Positions 7,407-15,846 of a DNA stretch of 17,185 bases are shown here, piece by piece. Below the pieces are notes generated by a model. It had not been told where the DNA came from, ran no database searches, and saw only the letters and a program-made list of their open reading frames with translations. The number at the start of each line of letters is the position of its first letter. Position 1 is the stretch's first letter. The position numbers and the translations under genes were made by a program. The DNA comes from Elusimicrobiota bacterium (lineage in GTDB: Bacteria; Elusimicrobiota; Elusimicrobia; 2-01-FULL-59-12; JACPXA01), in NCBI GenBank assembly GCA_016196785.1, contig JACPXA010000096.1, positions 1 through 17,185 of the forward strand, written 5' to 3'.

Positions 7407-8317
7407 TAGCGAAACGGGGATCCCACGAGCCGTTCGTAGGCCTCGAGATATTTTTTTTGCGTCCGCTGAACCACATCAGGCGGCAAGGGAGGAATGGGGG
7501 GGCGTTTGTTCCACCCGAGGGATTCGAGGTAGTCACGAACGAATTGTTTATCAAAGCTATCTTGGGATCGGCCAACCGCGTAGGTGGCTTGATCCCAAAA
7601 GCGGGAGGAGTCCGGGGTCAAGAGCTCGTCAATCAGGAGGACCTGCCCCTCCCAGACCCCAAACTCAAACTTCGTGTCGGCGAGGAGCAGCCCTCGGGTT
7701 TTTGCAAACACGGTGGCCTGCTGGAAGATCGCGAGGCTCAAGGTCCTGAGGCGTTCCGCCAGTTCCCGGCCGATGATTGCTTGCATCCGTTTGAAGGAAA
7801 TATTCTCGTCGTGTTTGCCGCCGCTTTCCTTGGTCGCGGGGGTAAAGATAGGCTCCGGGAGTTGCTCTGATTCCCTCAGCCCTTTGGGTAACGGGATCCC
7901 GCAGACCGCGCCGGTCGTCCGATAGTCTTTCCAACCAGACCCCGCCAGGTAGCCGCGCACCACACATTCCATGTTAATCTTCTCAGTCTTCCTCACTAAC
8001 ATGGAGCGCCCTGTGAGCCAGTCCCGAAAAGGCGCGACGACCTGGGGATACTGAAGCACGTCGGTCGTCAACAGATGGTTAGGAACCACGGACTGCGTTT
8101 CCCGAAACCAAAAGGCGGAGAGTTGATTGAGGATCGCTCCCTTCGATGGGATTGGCGTCGGGAGGACATGATCAAACGCGGAGATGCGATCCGAGGCCAC
8201 GATCAACAGCCACGGCCCCAGATCATAGACATCCCGCACCTTCCCTTGGACGAACAGAGGAAGATCTAACCCACCTTTATTCCCACTCAATGGTCGCGGG
8301 CGGTTTGGAAGAGACAT
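7406..8317 (-). CDS. purC: Phosphoribosylaminoimidazole-succinocarboxamide (SAICAR) synthase
   Basis: About 303 aa, the long type of PurC. It couples CAIR and aspartate with ATP. Seen: QGKVRDVYDLG near the N-terminus, ASDRISAFDHVLPTPIPSKG, VVRGYLAGSGWKDY in the middle, KESGGKHDENISF, LADTKFEFG, and LIDELLTPDSSRFW toward the C-terminus. The start is uncertain: in-frame candidates are GTG 8329, ATG 8317 and TTG 8290, all inside guaA and none with a convincing Shine-Dalgarno. I use the ATG, giving a 41-bp overlap with guaA and suggesting translational coupling. An AAAGGTGGG just after the guaA stop resembles a ribosome site but has no standard in-frame start codon at a suitable distance. Palindrome C follows immediately. 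Confidence 0.95.
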   Translation of the reverse strand: MSLPNRPRPLSGNKGGLDLPLFVQGKVRDVYDLGPWLLIVASDRISAFDHVLPTPIPSKGAILNQLSAFWFRETQSVVPNHLLTTDVLQYPQVVAPFRDWLTGRSMLVRKTEKINMECVVRGYLAGSGWKDYRTTGAVCGIPLPKGLRESEQLPEPIFTPATKESGGKHDENISFKRMQAIIGRELAERLRTLSLAIFQQATVFAKTRGLLLADTKFEFGVWEGQVLLIDELLTPDSSRFWDQATYAVGRSQDSFDKQFVRDYLESLGWNKRPPIPPLPPDVVQRTQKKYLEAYERLVGSPFR

Positions 8318-9803
8318 CGTAGACGACACGGTTTACCCCTTTCACCTCGTTGATGATGCGATTGGCGATCCGTCCCAGCGCCTCGGGCGGGAGCTTGGCC
8401 CAGTCCGCGGTCATGGCGTCCACCGACTCCACCGCCCGGACGGCGATGACATGCTCATAGGTCCTCTCGTCCCCCATCACTCCAACGCTCTTCACCGGTA
8501 AGAGGACCGCAAACGCCTGCCACAGGTGCTCATAGAGAGAAGCGCGGCGGACTTCCTCCTCAACGATGCGGTCGGCCTGGCGCACCAGCTCCAAGCGCTC
8601 CGCCGTGACCTCCCCCAGTACCCGAATGGCCAAGCCGGGGCCGGGGAATGGGTGGCGGTTCAGGATCTCGGCAGGCAGCTTTAAGGATTTCCCAACCCGT
8701 CGGACCTCGTCCTTAAACAAAAACCGTAGCGGCTCAATGAGGGCGAACGGCATCCGCGGGGGAAGCCCTCCGACGTTATGGTGGGTTTTGATGGTCGCTG
8801 AGGGCCCGTTGACCGACACGCTCTCTATCACGTCAGGGTAGAGCGTCCCCTGGACCAACCACCGAATTCCCCCGATTTGTCTCGCCTGTTCCTCAAACAC
8901 CGCAATGAACTCGCTGCCGATGATCTTTCGTTTCGCTTCCGGGTCTTGAACCCCGCGCAGCCTGTCGAGAAACCGCTGCCGAGCATCCACCACGATGAGC
9001 CGGTCGCCGAGGTGCCGTCCGAACACCCGTTCTACCCGTTCGATCTCCCCTGCCCGTTGGAGACCGTGATTGACCGAGACACAGTAGAGCTGGTCGCCAA
9101 TCGCTCGATGGACTAACGCCGCCGCCACAGAGGAATCCACACCGCCGGACAAGGCGCAAAGGACCTGCTGGGAGCCGACCCGCTGTTGGACCTCTTGGAC
9201 TGTCTGTTGGATGAATGATTTCGTCGTCCAGCGAGGCCTCTCATGGCAGACCCGAAAGAGAAAGTTGGCGATGATCTGGGGACCTCGCGGGGTGTGAGAG
9301 ACCTCCGGATGAAACTGTACTCCGAAGATCCCTCGGTCAGGGTCGGCGATGGCGGCGTATGGGGAATTTTTCGTCCTGGCCAACGGGACGAACCCCGGCG
9401 GGAGCACCTCCGCCGCATCGCCATGGCTCATCCACACGGGCACCCGGGGAGCGATCCGTTGAAACAGGCTGTCCCGATGCCTGACCACCAGCTCAGCCGG
9501 CCCGTACTCTCGCTCGAGCGCCTTCTTGACCTTGCCGCCAAAGTGCTGGGTGATCAGCTGCATCCCATAGCAAATTCCCAGGACCGGTAACCTCGCCTCA
9601 AAGATTTGGGGATCCGGTCGTGGGGCCTCCGGGGTGTACACACTCGATGGACCGCCGGAAAGGATGAGCCCCGTGGGGTGTTTATAAAGAATCTCAGCGA
9701 GCGACGTCCGGAAGGGAAGGATCTCGCAATAGACCTTGGCCTCCCGGACTTTGCGCGCAATGAGCTGGGTATATTGGCTTCCGAAATCCAGGATGACAAT
9801 CAT
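8277..9803 (-). CDS. guaA: GMP synthase (glutamine-hydrolysing)
   Basis: 508 aa, typical single-chain GuaA. It aminates XMP to GMP. The N-terminal class I glutamine amidotransferase domain shows Cys78 in GICYGMQLI and His165/Glu167 in GVQFHPEV. The ATP pyrophosphatase domain shows the P-loop LSGGVDSS (218-225). The C-terminal dimerisation domain ends NRVVYDVSSKPPATIEWE. It lies directly downstream of guaB, which makes XMP. No Shine-Dalgarno lies in the usual position: a REP-like hairpin (9809-9844) separates GAGGAAG from the ATG. Within the hairpin a 9-codon mini-ORF ends in a TGA that overlaps the guaA ATG. Confidence 0.98.
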   Translation of the reverse strand: MIVILDFGSQYTQLIARKVREAKVYCEILPFRTSLAEILYKHPTGLILSGGPSSVYTPEAPRPDPQIFEARLPVLGICYGMQLITQHFGGKVKKALEREYGPAELVVRHRDSLFQRIAPRVPVWMSHGDAAEVLPPGFVPLARTKNSPYAAIADPDRGIFGVQFHPEVSHTPRGPQIIANFLFRVCHERPRWTTKSFIQQTVQEVQQRVGSQQVLCALSGGVDSSVAAALVHRAIGDQLYCVSVNHGLQRAGEIERVERVFGRHLGDRLIVVDARQRFLDRLRGVQDPEAKRKIIGSEFIAVFEEQARQIGGIRWLVQGTLYPDVIESVSVNGPSATIKTHHNVGGLPPRMPFALIEPLRFLFKDEVRRVGKSLKLPAEILNRHPFPGPGLAIRVLGEVTAERLELVRQADRIVEEEVRRASLYEHLWQAFAVLLPVKSVGVMGDERTYEHVIAVRAVESVDAMTADWAKLPPEALGRIANRIINEVKGVNRVVYDVSSKPPATIEWE

Positions 9804-9808
9804 AGACC

Positions 9809-9844
9809 GGGGACAGACTTCAATTCCATAGGAAGTCTGTCCCC
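9809..9844. repeat. REP-like 36-bp hairpin D in the guaB-guaA spacer
   Basis: GGGGACAGACTTC (9809-9821) pairs perfectly with GAAGTCTGTCCCC (9832-9844) across a 10-base loop. The sequence matches a hairpin I recall as dispersed in many environmental genomes, often with REP-associated Y1 transposases; no search was done. It occupies most of the 46-bp spacer and stops 5 bases before the guaA ATG. Confidence 0.9.
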
Positions 9845-9851
9845 CTTCCTC
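9845..9851 (-). promoter_or_regulatory. Displaced Shine-Dalgarno of guaA
   Basis: GAGGAAG at the guaB stop, 41 bases from the guaA ATG linearly. The intervening 36 bases are a perfect hairpin. If folded, the site would sit next to the stem foot, about 5 unpaired bases from the ATG. This is inferred from geometry only. Confidence 0.5.
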
Positions 9852-11010
9852 ATTTCCCCATCCCTACGCGCTGCGCCTTTTGGAACAGTTTCCCTTCATC
9901 CTGGATGGCTGGCGCAATAATAAGTTCCGCTAGTTGGAGTTCCTTCACGGTCCGAGCCCCGACGCTCCCCATACAGGTCCTCAGGGCTCCCACCAGGTTT
10001 TGGGTGCCATCATCTAACGTCGCCGGCCCGTAGAGAATCTCCTCCAACGTCCCGTTCACCCCCACATGGATGCGAGTCCCGCGAGGGAGGTATTGGTGCG
10101 GGGTGGCCATCCCCCAGTGGAATCCCCGGCCGGGGGCCTCTTTCGCCCGGGCAAAGGCGCTGCCGACCATGACCGCGTCGGCGCCAGCCGCAAACGCCTT
10201 GCAGATATCTCCCCCCGAAGACATCCCTCCATCGGTAATCACGGCAACGTACCGACCTGTCTTTTTCTCATAAAAATCTCGGGCCACGGCGCAGTCCACC
10301 GTGGCGGTCACCTGGGGGACACCGATGCCGATGACCCCGCGCGAGGTGCACGCCGCCCCTGGACCTACCCCTACCAAGACCCCTGCGCACCCCGTCTCCA
10401 TGAGTTCTAACGTGGCATCATAACTCACGGTGTTCCCCACGACTACCGGGATCCGCATCGCCTGACAGAACCGCTTGAGATCCACCGTCTGATATTTGGT
10501 CGAGAGGTGCCGGACGGTCACGACCGTGGCCTGCACGATAAACAGGCTTGCTCCGGCTTCCACTGTCAATGGACCGAATCGCGCCGCGTTCTGAGGGATA
10601 CAGGACACCGCCGCCGGGACCCCGGCGGCGGTAATCTGTTGAATCCGCTCCCCGATCAGTCGTTCCTTGATCGGCTCCTGGTAGATCGTCTGTACTAATC
10701 GGGTGGCTTCCTCCGGAGTCGCTTGGGAGATTTTCTCAAAGATTTCCTCCGGGTGTTCGTACCGGGTCTGGATCCCATCCAGGTTCAACACCGCCAACCC
10801 GCCGAGTTTACCCATGGCGGTGGCGAAGGTGACGTCCGTAACGCCATCCATCGCACTCGCCAAAAACGGGATCTCAAGCCGCAAGGGCCCGATGCTAGTG
10901 GAGATATCCACCTCCTCCGGGTTCACCGTCACCGCCCCCGGCACGAGCGCTACCTCGTCAAACCCATAGGCGCGTCGCGCCTCCCGATCTCGCCCAATGA
11001 AAAACCCCAT
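9850..11010 (-). CDS. guaB3: GuaB3-type IMP dehydrogenase (no CBS domains)
   Basis: 386 aa, against about 490 for canonical GuaB. It is expected to oxidise IMP to XMP with NAD+. It begins with the GuaB3 signature (GRDREARRAYGFDEVALVPG), then FLASAMDGVTD (49-59), LNLDGIQTRYE (75-85), catalytic-loop GVGPGAACTSRGVIGIGVPQ with Cys221, ITDGGMSSGGDICKAFAAGADAVM, and GRGFHWGMATPHQYLPRG. The Bateman (CBS) insert that gives nucleotide regulation in standard IMPDH is absent. GuaB3 proteins are best known from actinobacteria and cyanobacteria, where they were long annotated as IMPDH-like. The position directly before guaA with no other guaB here argues that this is the working IMPDH. A strong AGGAGG Shine-Dalgarno lies close upstream at 11012-11020. 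Confidence 0.92.
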   Translation of the reverse strand: MGFFIGRDREARRAYGFDEVALVPGAVTVNPEEVDISTSIGPLRLEIPFLASAMDGVTDVTFATAMGKLGGLAVLNLDGIQTRYEHPEEIFEKISQATPEEATRLVQTIYQEPIKERLIGERIQQITAAGVPAAVSCIPQNAARFGPLTVEAGASLFIVQATVVTVRHLSTKYQTVDLKRFCQAMRIPVVVGNTVSYDATLELMETGCAGVLVGVGPGAACTSRGVIGIGVPQVTATVDCAVARDFYEKKTGRYVAVITDGGMSSGGDICKAFAAGADAVMVGSAFARAKEAPGRGFHWGMATPHQYLPRGTRIHVGVNGTLEEILYGPATLDDGTQNLVGALRTCMGSVGARTVKELQLAELIIAPAIQDEGKLFQKAQRVGMGK

Positions 11011-11038
11011 GCCTCCTCCTAACTACCCACGCCAGAGC

Positions 11039-11593
11039 CTACGCCCGAGGTAGCGTGATCCCCCGCTGTTTTTGATACTTGCCGTTTCGGTCCGCATAGG
11101 ATGTTTCACAGACCTCGTCGCCTTCCAAGAATACCACCTGCGCGATGCCCTCATTGGCATAGATCTTTGCTGGGAGGGGGGTCGTGTTGGAGATCTCAAT
11201 GGTGATATGGCCTTCCCATTCGCTCTCAAGCGGGGTGATGTTCACCACGATCCCGCACCGCGCGTAGGTGCTCTTCCCCAAACAGATCCCTAACACGTTC
11301 CGCGGGATTCGGAAATACTCCACCGAGCGGGCGAGGGCAAACGAATTGGGAGGGACGATGCAGTGATCCCCGGCATGGTTCACAAACGACTGCTCATTGA
11401 AGTTTTTGGGGTCCACGATCACCGTTTTTAAATTCGTGAAGATCTTAAAATCATCCGCGACGCGGATGTCGTAGCCATAGGAAGAAACCCCATAAGATAC
11501 CGCTCCATTCCGGACTTGTCGCTCCACAAAAGGCTCAATCATCCGGTGCTCCAACGCCATCTGCTTAATCCACCGATCCGACTTAATGGCCAT
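11039..11593 (-). CDS. dcd: dCTP deaminase
   Basis: 184 aa, usual length. It deaminates dCTP to dUTP, feeding dTMP synthesis. Seen: VSSYGYDIRV near 36-45, CIVPPNSFALARSVEY, the substrate segment GKSTYARCGIVVNITPLE (106-123), the region WEGHITIEISNTTPLP with likely catalytic Glu133, and the C-terminal lid DRNGKYQKQRGITLPR. It lacks the domains of dUTPases and is not obviously bifunctional. Placed between nrdJ and guaB, it belongs with the deoxynucleotide group. A very strong GGGAGGTGA lies 5-6 bases before the start. Confidence 0.96.
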   Translation of the reverse strand: MAIKSDRWIKQMALEHRMIEPFVERQVRNGAVSYGVSSYGYDIRVADDFKIFTNLKTVIVDPKNFNEQSFVNHAGDHCIVPPNSFALARSVEYFRIPRNVLGICLGKSTYARCGIVVNITPLESEWEGHITIEISNTTPLPAKIYANEGIAQVVFLEGDEVCETSYADRNGKYQKQRGITLPRA

Positions 11594-11627
11594 TCCTCAC
11601 CTCCCTTTATTTATCCGAAGCTCAGTA

Positions 11628-14600
11628 TCACGAGCAGCCACTGGTGGCGCCGCAGGTGTTGCATTTCAGACACGTCCCGTTGCGGATCATCGTGAATTGG
11701 CCACACTCTCCGCAAGGATCTCCCTCGTACCCTTTCAGCCTGGCTTGCGCGATCAATTCCGACCGTCTCGCCCCTTCCAGCGGACGCGAGGCCTCCGAAA
11801 TCGGCATGGCCTTCGGACTATTCGCCGGTGCCTCTGGCTTTGAGGGGGTCGGAATACTCACGACGCGGACGCGTTCCGACCGAGGGATACCAAAGGGAGA
11901 AGGCTCCTTGTAGGGAATGCGCCGCTCCTCCACCACCTCTTCGGAGACATAGTCCGGTTGCTCATGGGGCGCCATCTGAACACGTCCTTCCTCCAGTTGG
12001 GCCAGGTCATACCGGCTGAGATAACTCACCGCGAGTTCCCGAAAGATGTAGTCAATGATGGAGGTCGTCATCTTGATATGGGGGTTGCCCTGTACAGGCC
12101 CGCTGGGCTCAAACCGCGTGTAGATGAAGGCCTCCGCGAACTCGTCCAGCGGCACCCCATGCTGCAGTCCGAGCGACACCGCGATGGCAAAGCAGTTCAT
12201 TAAACTCCGGAATGCCGCCCCTTCCTTATGGATATCCAGGAAGATCTCCCCCAGTGTCCCATCCTCGTATTCGCCGGTTCTCAAATAGACCGTGTGCCCG
12301 CCAATCTTGGCCTTTTGGGTATAGCCCGCCCGGCGGTCGGGAAGCCGGCGCCGTTTGGCGATATACCGATGGATAATCTTCTCTGCGACCTGGAGGATCT
12401 CGGGTTTCTGCGGGGTAGGTTCGGCAACGACCGGTTGGAGATCCCCTTCGTCGGCGGTGGCATTCAAGGGCTGGCTCAGCTTGCACCCATCGCGGTAGAG
12501 GGCAATGGCCTTCAGCCCCAACCGCCAAGACTCCCCGTAGCCCTTTTTGACATCCTCCACGCTTGCGGTATTGGGAAGGTTGATGGTTTTTGAGATGGCC
12601 CCGGAGATGAACGGTTGCGCCGCCGCCATCATCTGGACATGCGCGGTGGGGCGGATGAATCGTTTACCATACTTGCCGCACCGGTTGGCACAGTCAAAGA
12701 CGGTCAGGTGTTCGCCTTTGAGGTGCGGGGCGCCCTCGAGGGTCATCGTGCCGCATACGGAATCGTTGGCCGCCTGAATCTCGCTGGCGGTAAAGCCGAC
12801 CGCCTGCAACAGGTTGAAGGTCCAATCATTCAGTTGGGCGTCCGAGAATCCCAACACCGTCTTACAGAAGTCCTCACCCAACGTCCATTTGGTGAAGGCA
12901 AAGGTCAGGTCAAAGACCTGGGGCAGGGCGGCCTCCACCTTGGCCAGCACCTCTTCTGTGAAGCCTTTGGCCTTGAGGGACTCCCGGTTGATGGAGGGGC
13001 AACTGGCGAGCGTGCCGCTCCCCCGACAGTATTGGACGATGTTCTCAATCTGCTGCGGGGTGTACCCCAGGGTTTTGAGCGCCGGCGGAATGGACTGGTT
13101 GATGATCTTGAAGTATCCCCCCCCCGCCAACTTCTTGAATTTGACCAGGGCAAAATCAGGCTCGATCCCAGTCGTATCGCAATCCATCACGAGTCCGATG
13201 GTACCCGTGGGGGCGATGACTGTCACCTGCGCGTTGCGATATCCGAACTGCTCGCCTAACGCGAGCGCTCGGTCTGCCTCCTCTCGGGCCGCTTGTAAGA
13301 GATCCGTCGGACAATGCTCCCCCTGAAGGCCTACCGGCAGGACTGCGAGTTCCTCATATTGGTCCGGTGGGACGTTATAGGCGGCACGCCGATGATTGCG
13401 GAGGACCCGCATCATGGCCTCACGGTTTCTGGCAAAGCCAGGGAAGGGTCCCAACACCTGCGCCATCTCTGCCGAGGTGGCATAGGCGTTCATGTGCATG
13501 AGGCAGGTGATTGCCCCACAGATCGCCAGGGCCCGCTCGGAATCATAGGGGATGCCTTTCACCATGAGGAGGGTGCCGAGGTTCGCGTAGCCCAGCCCTA
13601 AGGTTCTGAACTCATAGGACTTGCGGGCGATGGCCTCGCTGGGGAACTGAGCCATGAGCACGCTCAGTTCCAGCGCGATGGTCCAGAGTCGGCAGGCGTG
13701 CCGGAACCCCGGAATGTCAAACTGCCCCGTGTGTACATCCAGGAACTTGATCAGGTTGAGCGAGGCCAGGTTGCACGCTGTATCATCGAGAAACATGTAC
13801 TCGCTACACGGATTCGAGGCGGTGATGCGCCCGTCGGCGGGACAGGTGTGCCATTCGTTGATGGTCGTGTCGAACTGCAGACCAGGATCAGCGCAGGCCC
13901 ACGCGGCACAGGCGATCTGCTCCCAGAGATCCCGAGCCCGGAGGGTCTTGCAGGGGGCGGGGGGCCGTCCTTCAGCCTTGGCGTTTGCGAGTTCGGTCCG
14001 CCAATAGAGCGACCACTCCCCACCGTTCTGGACCGCCTGCATGAAGGCGTTGGTCACCCGGACAGAGTTGTTGGAGTTTTGTCCAGACACCGTGCCATAC
14101 GACTCGGAATCCCAATCCGAGTCATACTCCGGGAAGACGAGTGAGGTATAGCCTTGCTGGGCTAACTGGATCACTCGTTCGATGAGATTCGGCGGAATGT
14201 TGGCTAGGCGCGCTTGACGGATGGCGTCCGCCAGCGGCGGGTTTTTCCGACGGTCAAACCGTTCCTGTTTTTGGGGCCATTGGTGGCAGGCGCGCATGAT
14301 GGCGTTGAGGTGTCGGTTGCATAGCTTGGAACCGGTCACCAACGAGGCCACCTTTTGTTCTTCCTTCAATTTCCAGTTGATGTACTCCTCAATATCAGGA
14401 TGATCGAGATCCAAGGTGACCATCTTGGCCGCCCGGCGGGTGGTCCCTCCGGATTTGATGGCGCCAGCGGCACGATCACCGATCCGCAAAAACGACATGA
14501 GCCCGGAGGACCGCCCCCCCCCGCTCAAGGGCTCTCCTGCCCCGCGTAAGCATGAAAAATTGGAGCCGGTTCCTGATCCGTACTTGAAGATCCGAGCCTC

Positions 14601-15299
14601 GCGGATCCACAGGTCCATAATCCCCCCAGGGTTCACCAGCTCGTCCTGGACCGACTGGATAAAACAGGCATGGGGCTGCGGGTGTTCGTACGCATTCGTC
14701 GAACAACACATCTCCCCCGTCGCGGGATCCACGTACCAATGGCCCTGGGCTGGACCTTCGAGGCCATACGCCCAATGCAGGCCGGTATTGAACCACTGGG
14801 GGGAGTTCGGAGCCGCCATCTGTGCGGCGAACATATAACACATCTCATCATAGAAGGCCCGCGCATCCTCCGCCGTCATGAAGTACCCGTGCTTCCACCC
14901 CCAATAGGTCCAGCACCCCGCGATGCGATGGAACACCTGCCGCGCGTCGCGCTCACCCCCGTAGCGCTCACGCTCTGGGAACTGTGCCAGCGCCTGTGCA
15001 TCCGGGATGGATCGCTCGAGCCAGCTGGGAACATCTGATTCCTCGATCTTTCGTGTGACTGCAGGGACTCCGGCTTTGCGGAAATACTTCTGGGCCAGGA
15101 TATCGGTCGCCACCTGGGTCCAGTGGGCTGGGACTTGGACCTCTTTCATATGAAACACCAGCGATCCGTCTGGATTGGTGATCGTCGAGGAGCGGTTCTC
15201 CCAGGTGAACGCCGTATAGGGATCCACCCCGAGTTGGGTGAACCGTCTGGTCACCGACAGTCCGCGCGGTTGATGGACCGGTATGGCAAGTTCCGTCAT
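11628..15299 (-). CDS. nrdJ: Adenosylcobalamin-dependent (class II) ribonucleotide reductase, large NrdJ type
   Basis: 1223 aa, in the range of large B12-dependent NrdJ proteins; no intein. It reduces ribonucleotides to deoxyribonucleotides with a thiyl radical formed via adenosylcobalamin, independent of oxygen. Active-site elements: redox Cys212 (HACFIQSV) paired with Cys509 (DTACNLASLNL), and the triad Asn496/Cys498/Glu500 in SNPCSE. NSNNSVRV (about 408-414) lies between. The C-terminal third contains the TSCPD-like segment (FRSLMNCFAIAVSLGLQHG) and ends in a cysteine-rich zinc-ribbon/redox tail with CGEC and CLKCNTCG. The ATG overlaps the nrdR stop (ATGA) and is preceded by AAGGAGAG. Translation should be coupled to nrdR, which encodes the family's repressor. 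Confidence 0.97.
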   Translation of the reverse strand: MTELAIPVHQPRGLSVTRRFTQLGVDPYTAFTWENRSSTITNPDGSLVFHMKEVQVPAHWTQVATDILAQKYFRKAGVPAVTRKIEESDVPSWLERSIPDAQALAQFPERERYGGERDARQVFHRIAGCWTYWGWKHGYFMTAEDARAFYDEMCYMFAAQMAAPNSPQWFNTGLHWAYGLEGPAQGHWYVDPATGEMCCSTNAYEHPQPHACFIQSVQDELVNPGGIMDLWIREARIFKYGSGTGSNFSCLRGAGEPLSGGGRSSGLMSFLRIGDRAAGAIKSGGTTRRAAKMVTLDLDHPDIEEYINWKLKEEQKVASLVTGSKLCNRHLNAIMRACHQWPQKQERFDRRKNPPLADAIRQARLANIPPNLIERVIQLAQQGYTSLVFPEYDSDWDSESYGTVSGQNSNNSVRVTNAFMQAVQNGGEWSLYWRTELANAKAEGRPPAPCKTLRARDLWEQIACAAWACADPGLQFDTTINEWHTCPADGRITASNPCSEYMFLDDTACNLASLNLIKFLDVHTGQFDIPGFRHACRLWTIALELSVLMAQFPSEAIARKSYEFRTLGLGYANLGTLLMVKGIPYDSERALAICGAITCLMHMNAYATSAEMAQVLGPFPGFARNREAMMRVLRNHRRAAYNVPPDQYEELAVLPVGLQGEHCPTDLLQAAREEADRALALGEQFGYRNAQVTVIAPTGTIGLVMDCDTTGIEPDFALVKFKKLAGGGYFKIINQSIPPALKTLGYTPQQIENIVQYCRGSGTLASCPSINRESLKAKGFTEEVLAKVEAALPQVFDLTFAFTKWTLGEDFCKTVLGFSDAQLNDWTFNLLQAVGFTASEIQAANDSVCGTMTLEGAPHLKGEHLTVFDCANRCGKYGKRFIRPTAHVQMMAAAQPFISGAISKTINLPNTASVEDVKKGYGESWRLGLKAIALYRDGCKLSQPLNATADEGDLQPVVAEPTPQKPEILQVAEKIIHRYIAKRRRLPDRRAGYTQKAKIGGHTVYLRTGEYEDGTLGEIFLDIHKEGAAFRSLMNCFAIAVSLGLQHGVPLDEFAEAFIYTRFEPSGPVQGNPHIKMTTSIIDYIFRELAVSYLSRYDLAQLEEGRVQMAPHEQPDYVSEEVVEERRIPYKEPSPFGIPRSERVRVVSIPTPSKPEAPANSPKAMPISEASRPLEGARRSELIAQARLKGYEGDPCGECGQFTMIRNGTCLKCNTCGATSGCS

Positions 15300-15781
15300 G
15301 CTGACTCTCCTTTCTCTCGCCGTGTCTTCACCGTTTCACGCTTCAGCTTCTTGAGCTCCCGTAAAAAGGTGTCAATGTCCTGAAACTGACGATACACCGA
15401 AGCAAATCTGACGTAGGCTACAGGATCCAGCACAAAGAGTTTCTTGAGGACTTTTTCCCCGATGACACGGGAGGGGACCTCCATGACATAGTCCTGCAGC
15501 TCATACTCAATTTCAGAAACAATCTTTTCGATCTGGTCTACCGAGATTGGCCGTTTCTCACATGCCCGGAGGATCCCCTCCCGTAGCTTATCACGCGAAA
15601 AGGGGTCACGTCGTTGGTTGCTTTTCAGCACCACGAGCGGCATGGCCTCCACCCGCTCGTACGTGGTAAAGCGCTTGCGACACTCTTCACACGTGCGGCG
15701 GCGGCGGATGACGCTGGCCGAATCTAACGGCCGGGAATCAATGACTCGGGCCTCTGGATGACTGCAGAAGGGACATCGCAT
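15296..15781 (-). CDS. nrdR: NrdR, transcriptional repressor of ribonucleotide reductase genes
   Basis: 161 aa from the ATG at 15781, chosen because NrdR proteins begin M-R/K-C-P-F/Y-C. The open frame runs a further 16 codons upstream (MWCGWVSVYPLS...), outside family length. Zinc ribbon: Cys3, Cys6, Cys31 and Cys34 (CPFC ... CEEC). ATP-cone domain: about residues 49-139 (VVLKSNQRRDPFSRDKL ... DPVAYVRFASVYR). Known role: senses ATP/dATP and represses nrd promoters by binding paired NrdR boxes. Located as the first gene ahead of nrdJ, it is probably autoregulatory. I do not see a convincing pair of NrdR boxes near its promoter. Only a weak GGAT stands as Shine-Dalgarno. Confidence 0.97.
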   Translation of the reverse strand: MRCPFCSHPEARVIDSRPLDSASVIRRRRTCEECRKRFTTYERVEAMPLVVLKSNQRRDPFSRDKLREGILRACEKRPISVDQIEKIVSEIEYELQDYVMEVPSRVIGEKVLKKLFVLDPVAYVRFASVYRQFQDIDTFLRELKKLKRETVKTRREKGESA

Positions 15782-15811
15782 GTTGATCCACGAAGACAGC
15801 GGGTAAACCGA

Positions 15812-15840
15812 AACCCAGCCACACCACAAGATGCTGGGCT
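15812..15840 (-). promoter_or_regulatory. Hairpin in the nrdR 5' leader
   Basis: CCCAGC (15833-15838) pairs with GCTGGG (15814-15819), extendable by G-U and A-U pairs, followed by TTT. It would lie at the very 5' end of the transcript from the predicted promoter. It may stabilise the mRNA or act weakly in attenuation. It is too short to be a cobalamin riboswitch. Confidence 0.4.
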
Positions 15841-15846
15841 ACTACA

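Noticed and set aside
7246..7575. A 109-codon minus-strand frame through purC and palindrome C as a separate gene
   Set aside because: Most overlaps purC in another frame and the rest is repeat sequence; kept only as a possible bridging frame in a finding.
14505..14530. Long C-run in nrdJ as a frameshift site
   Set aside because: The NrdJ frame continues normally through it with conserved sequence on both sides.
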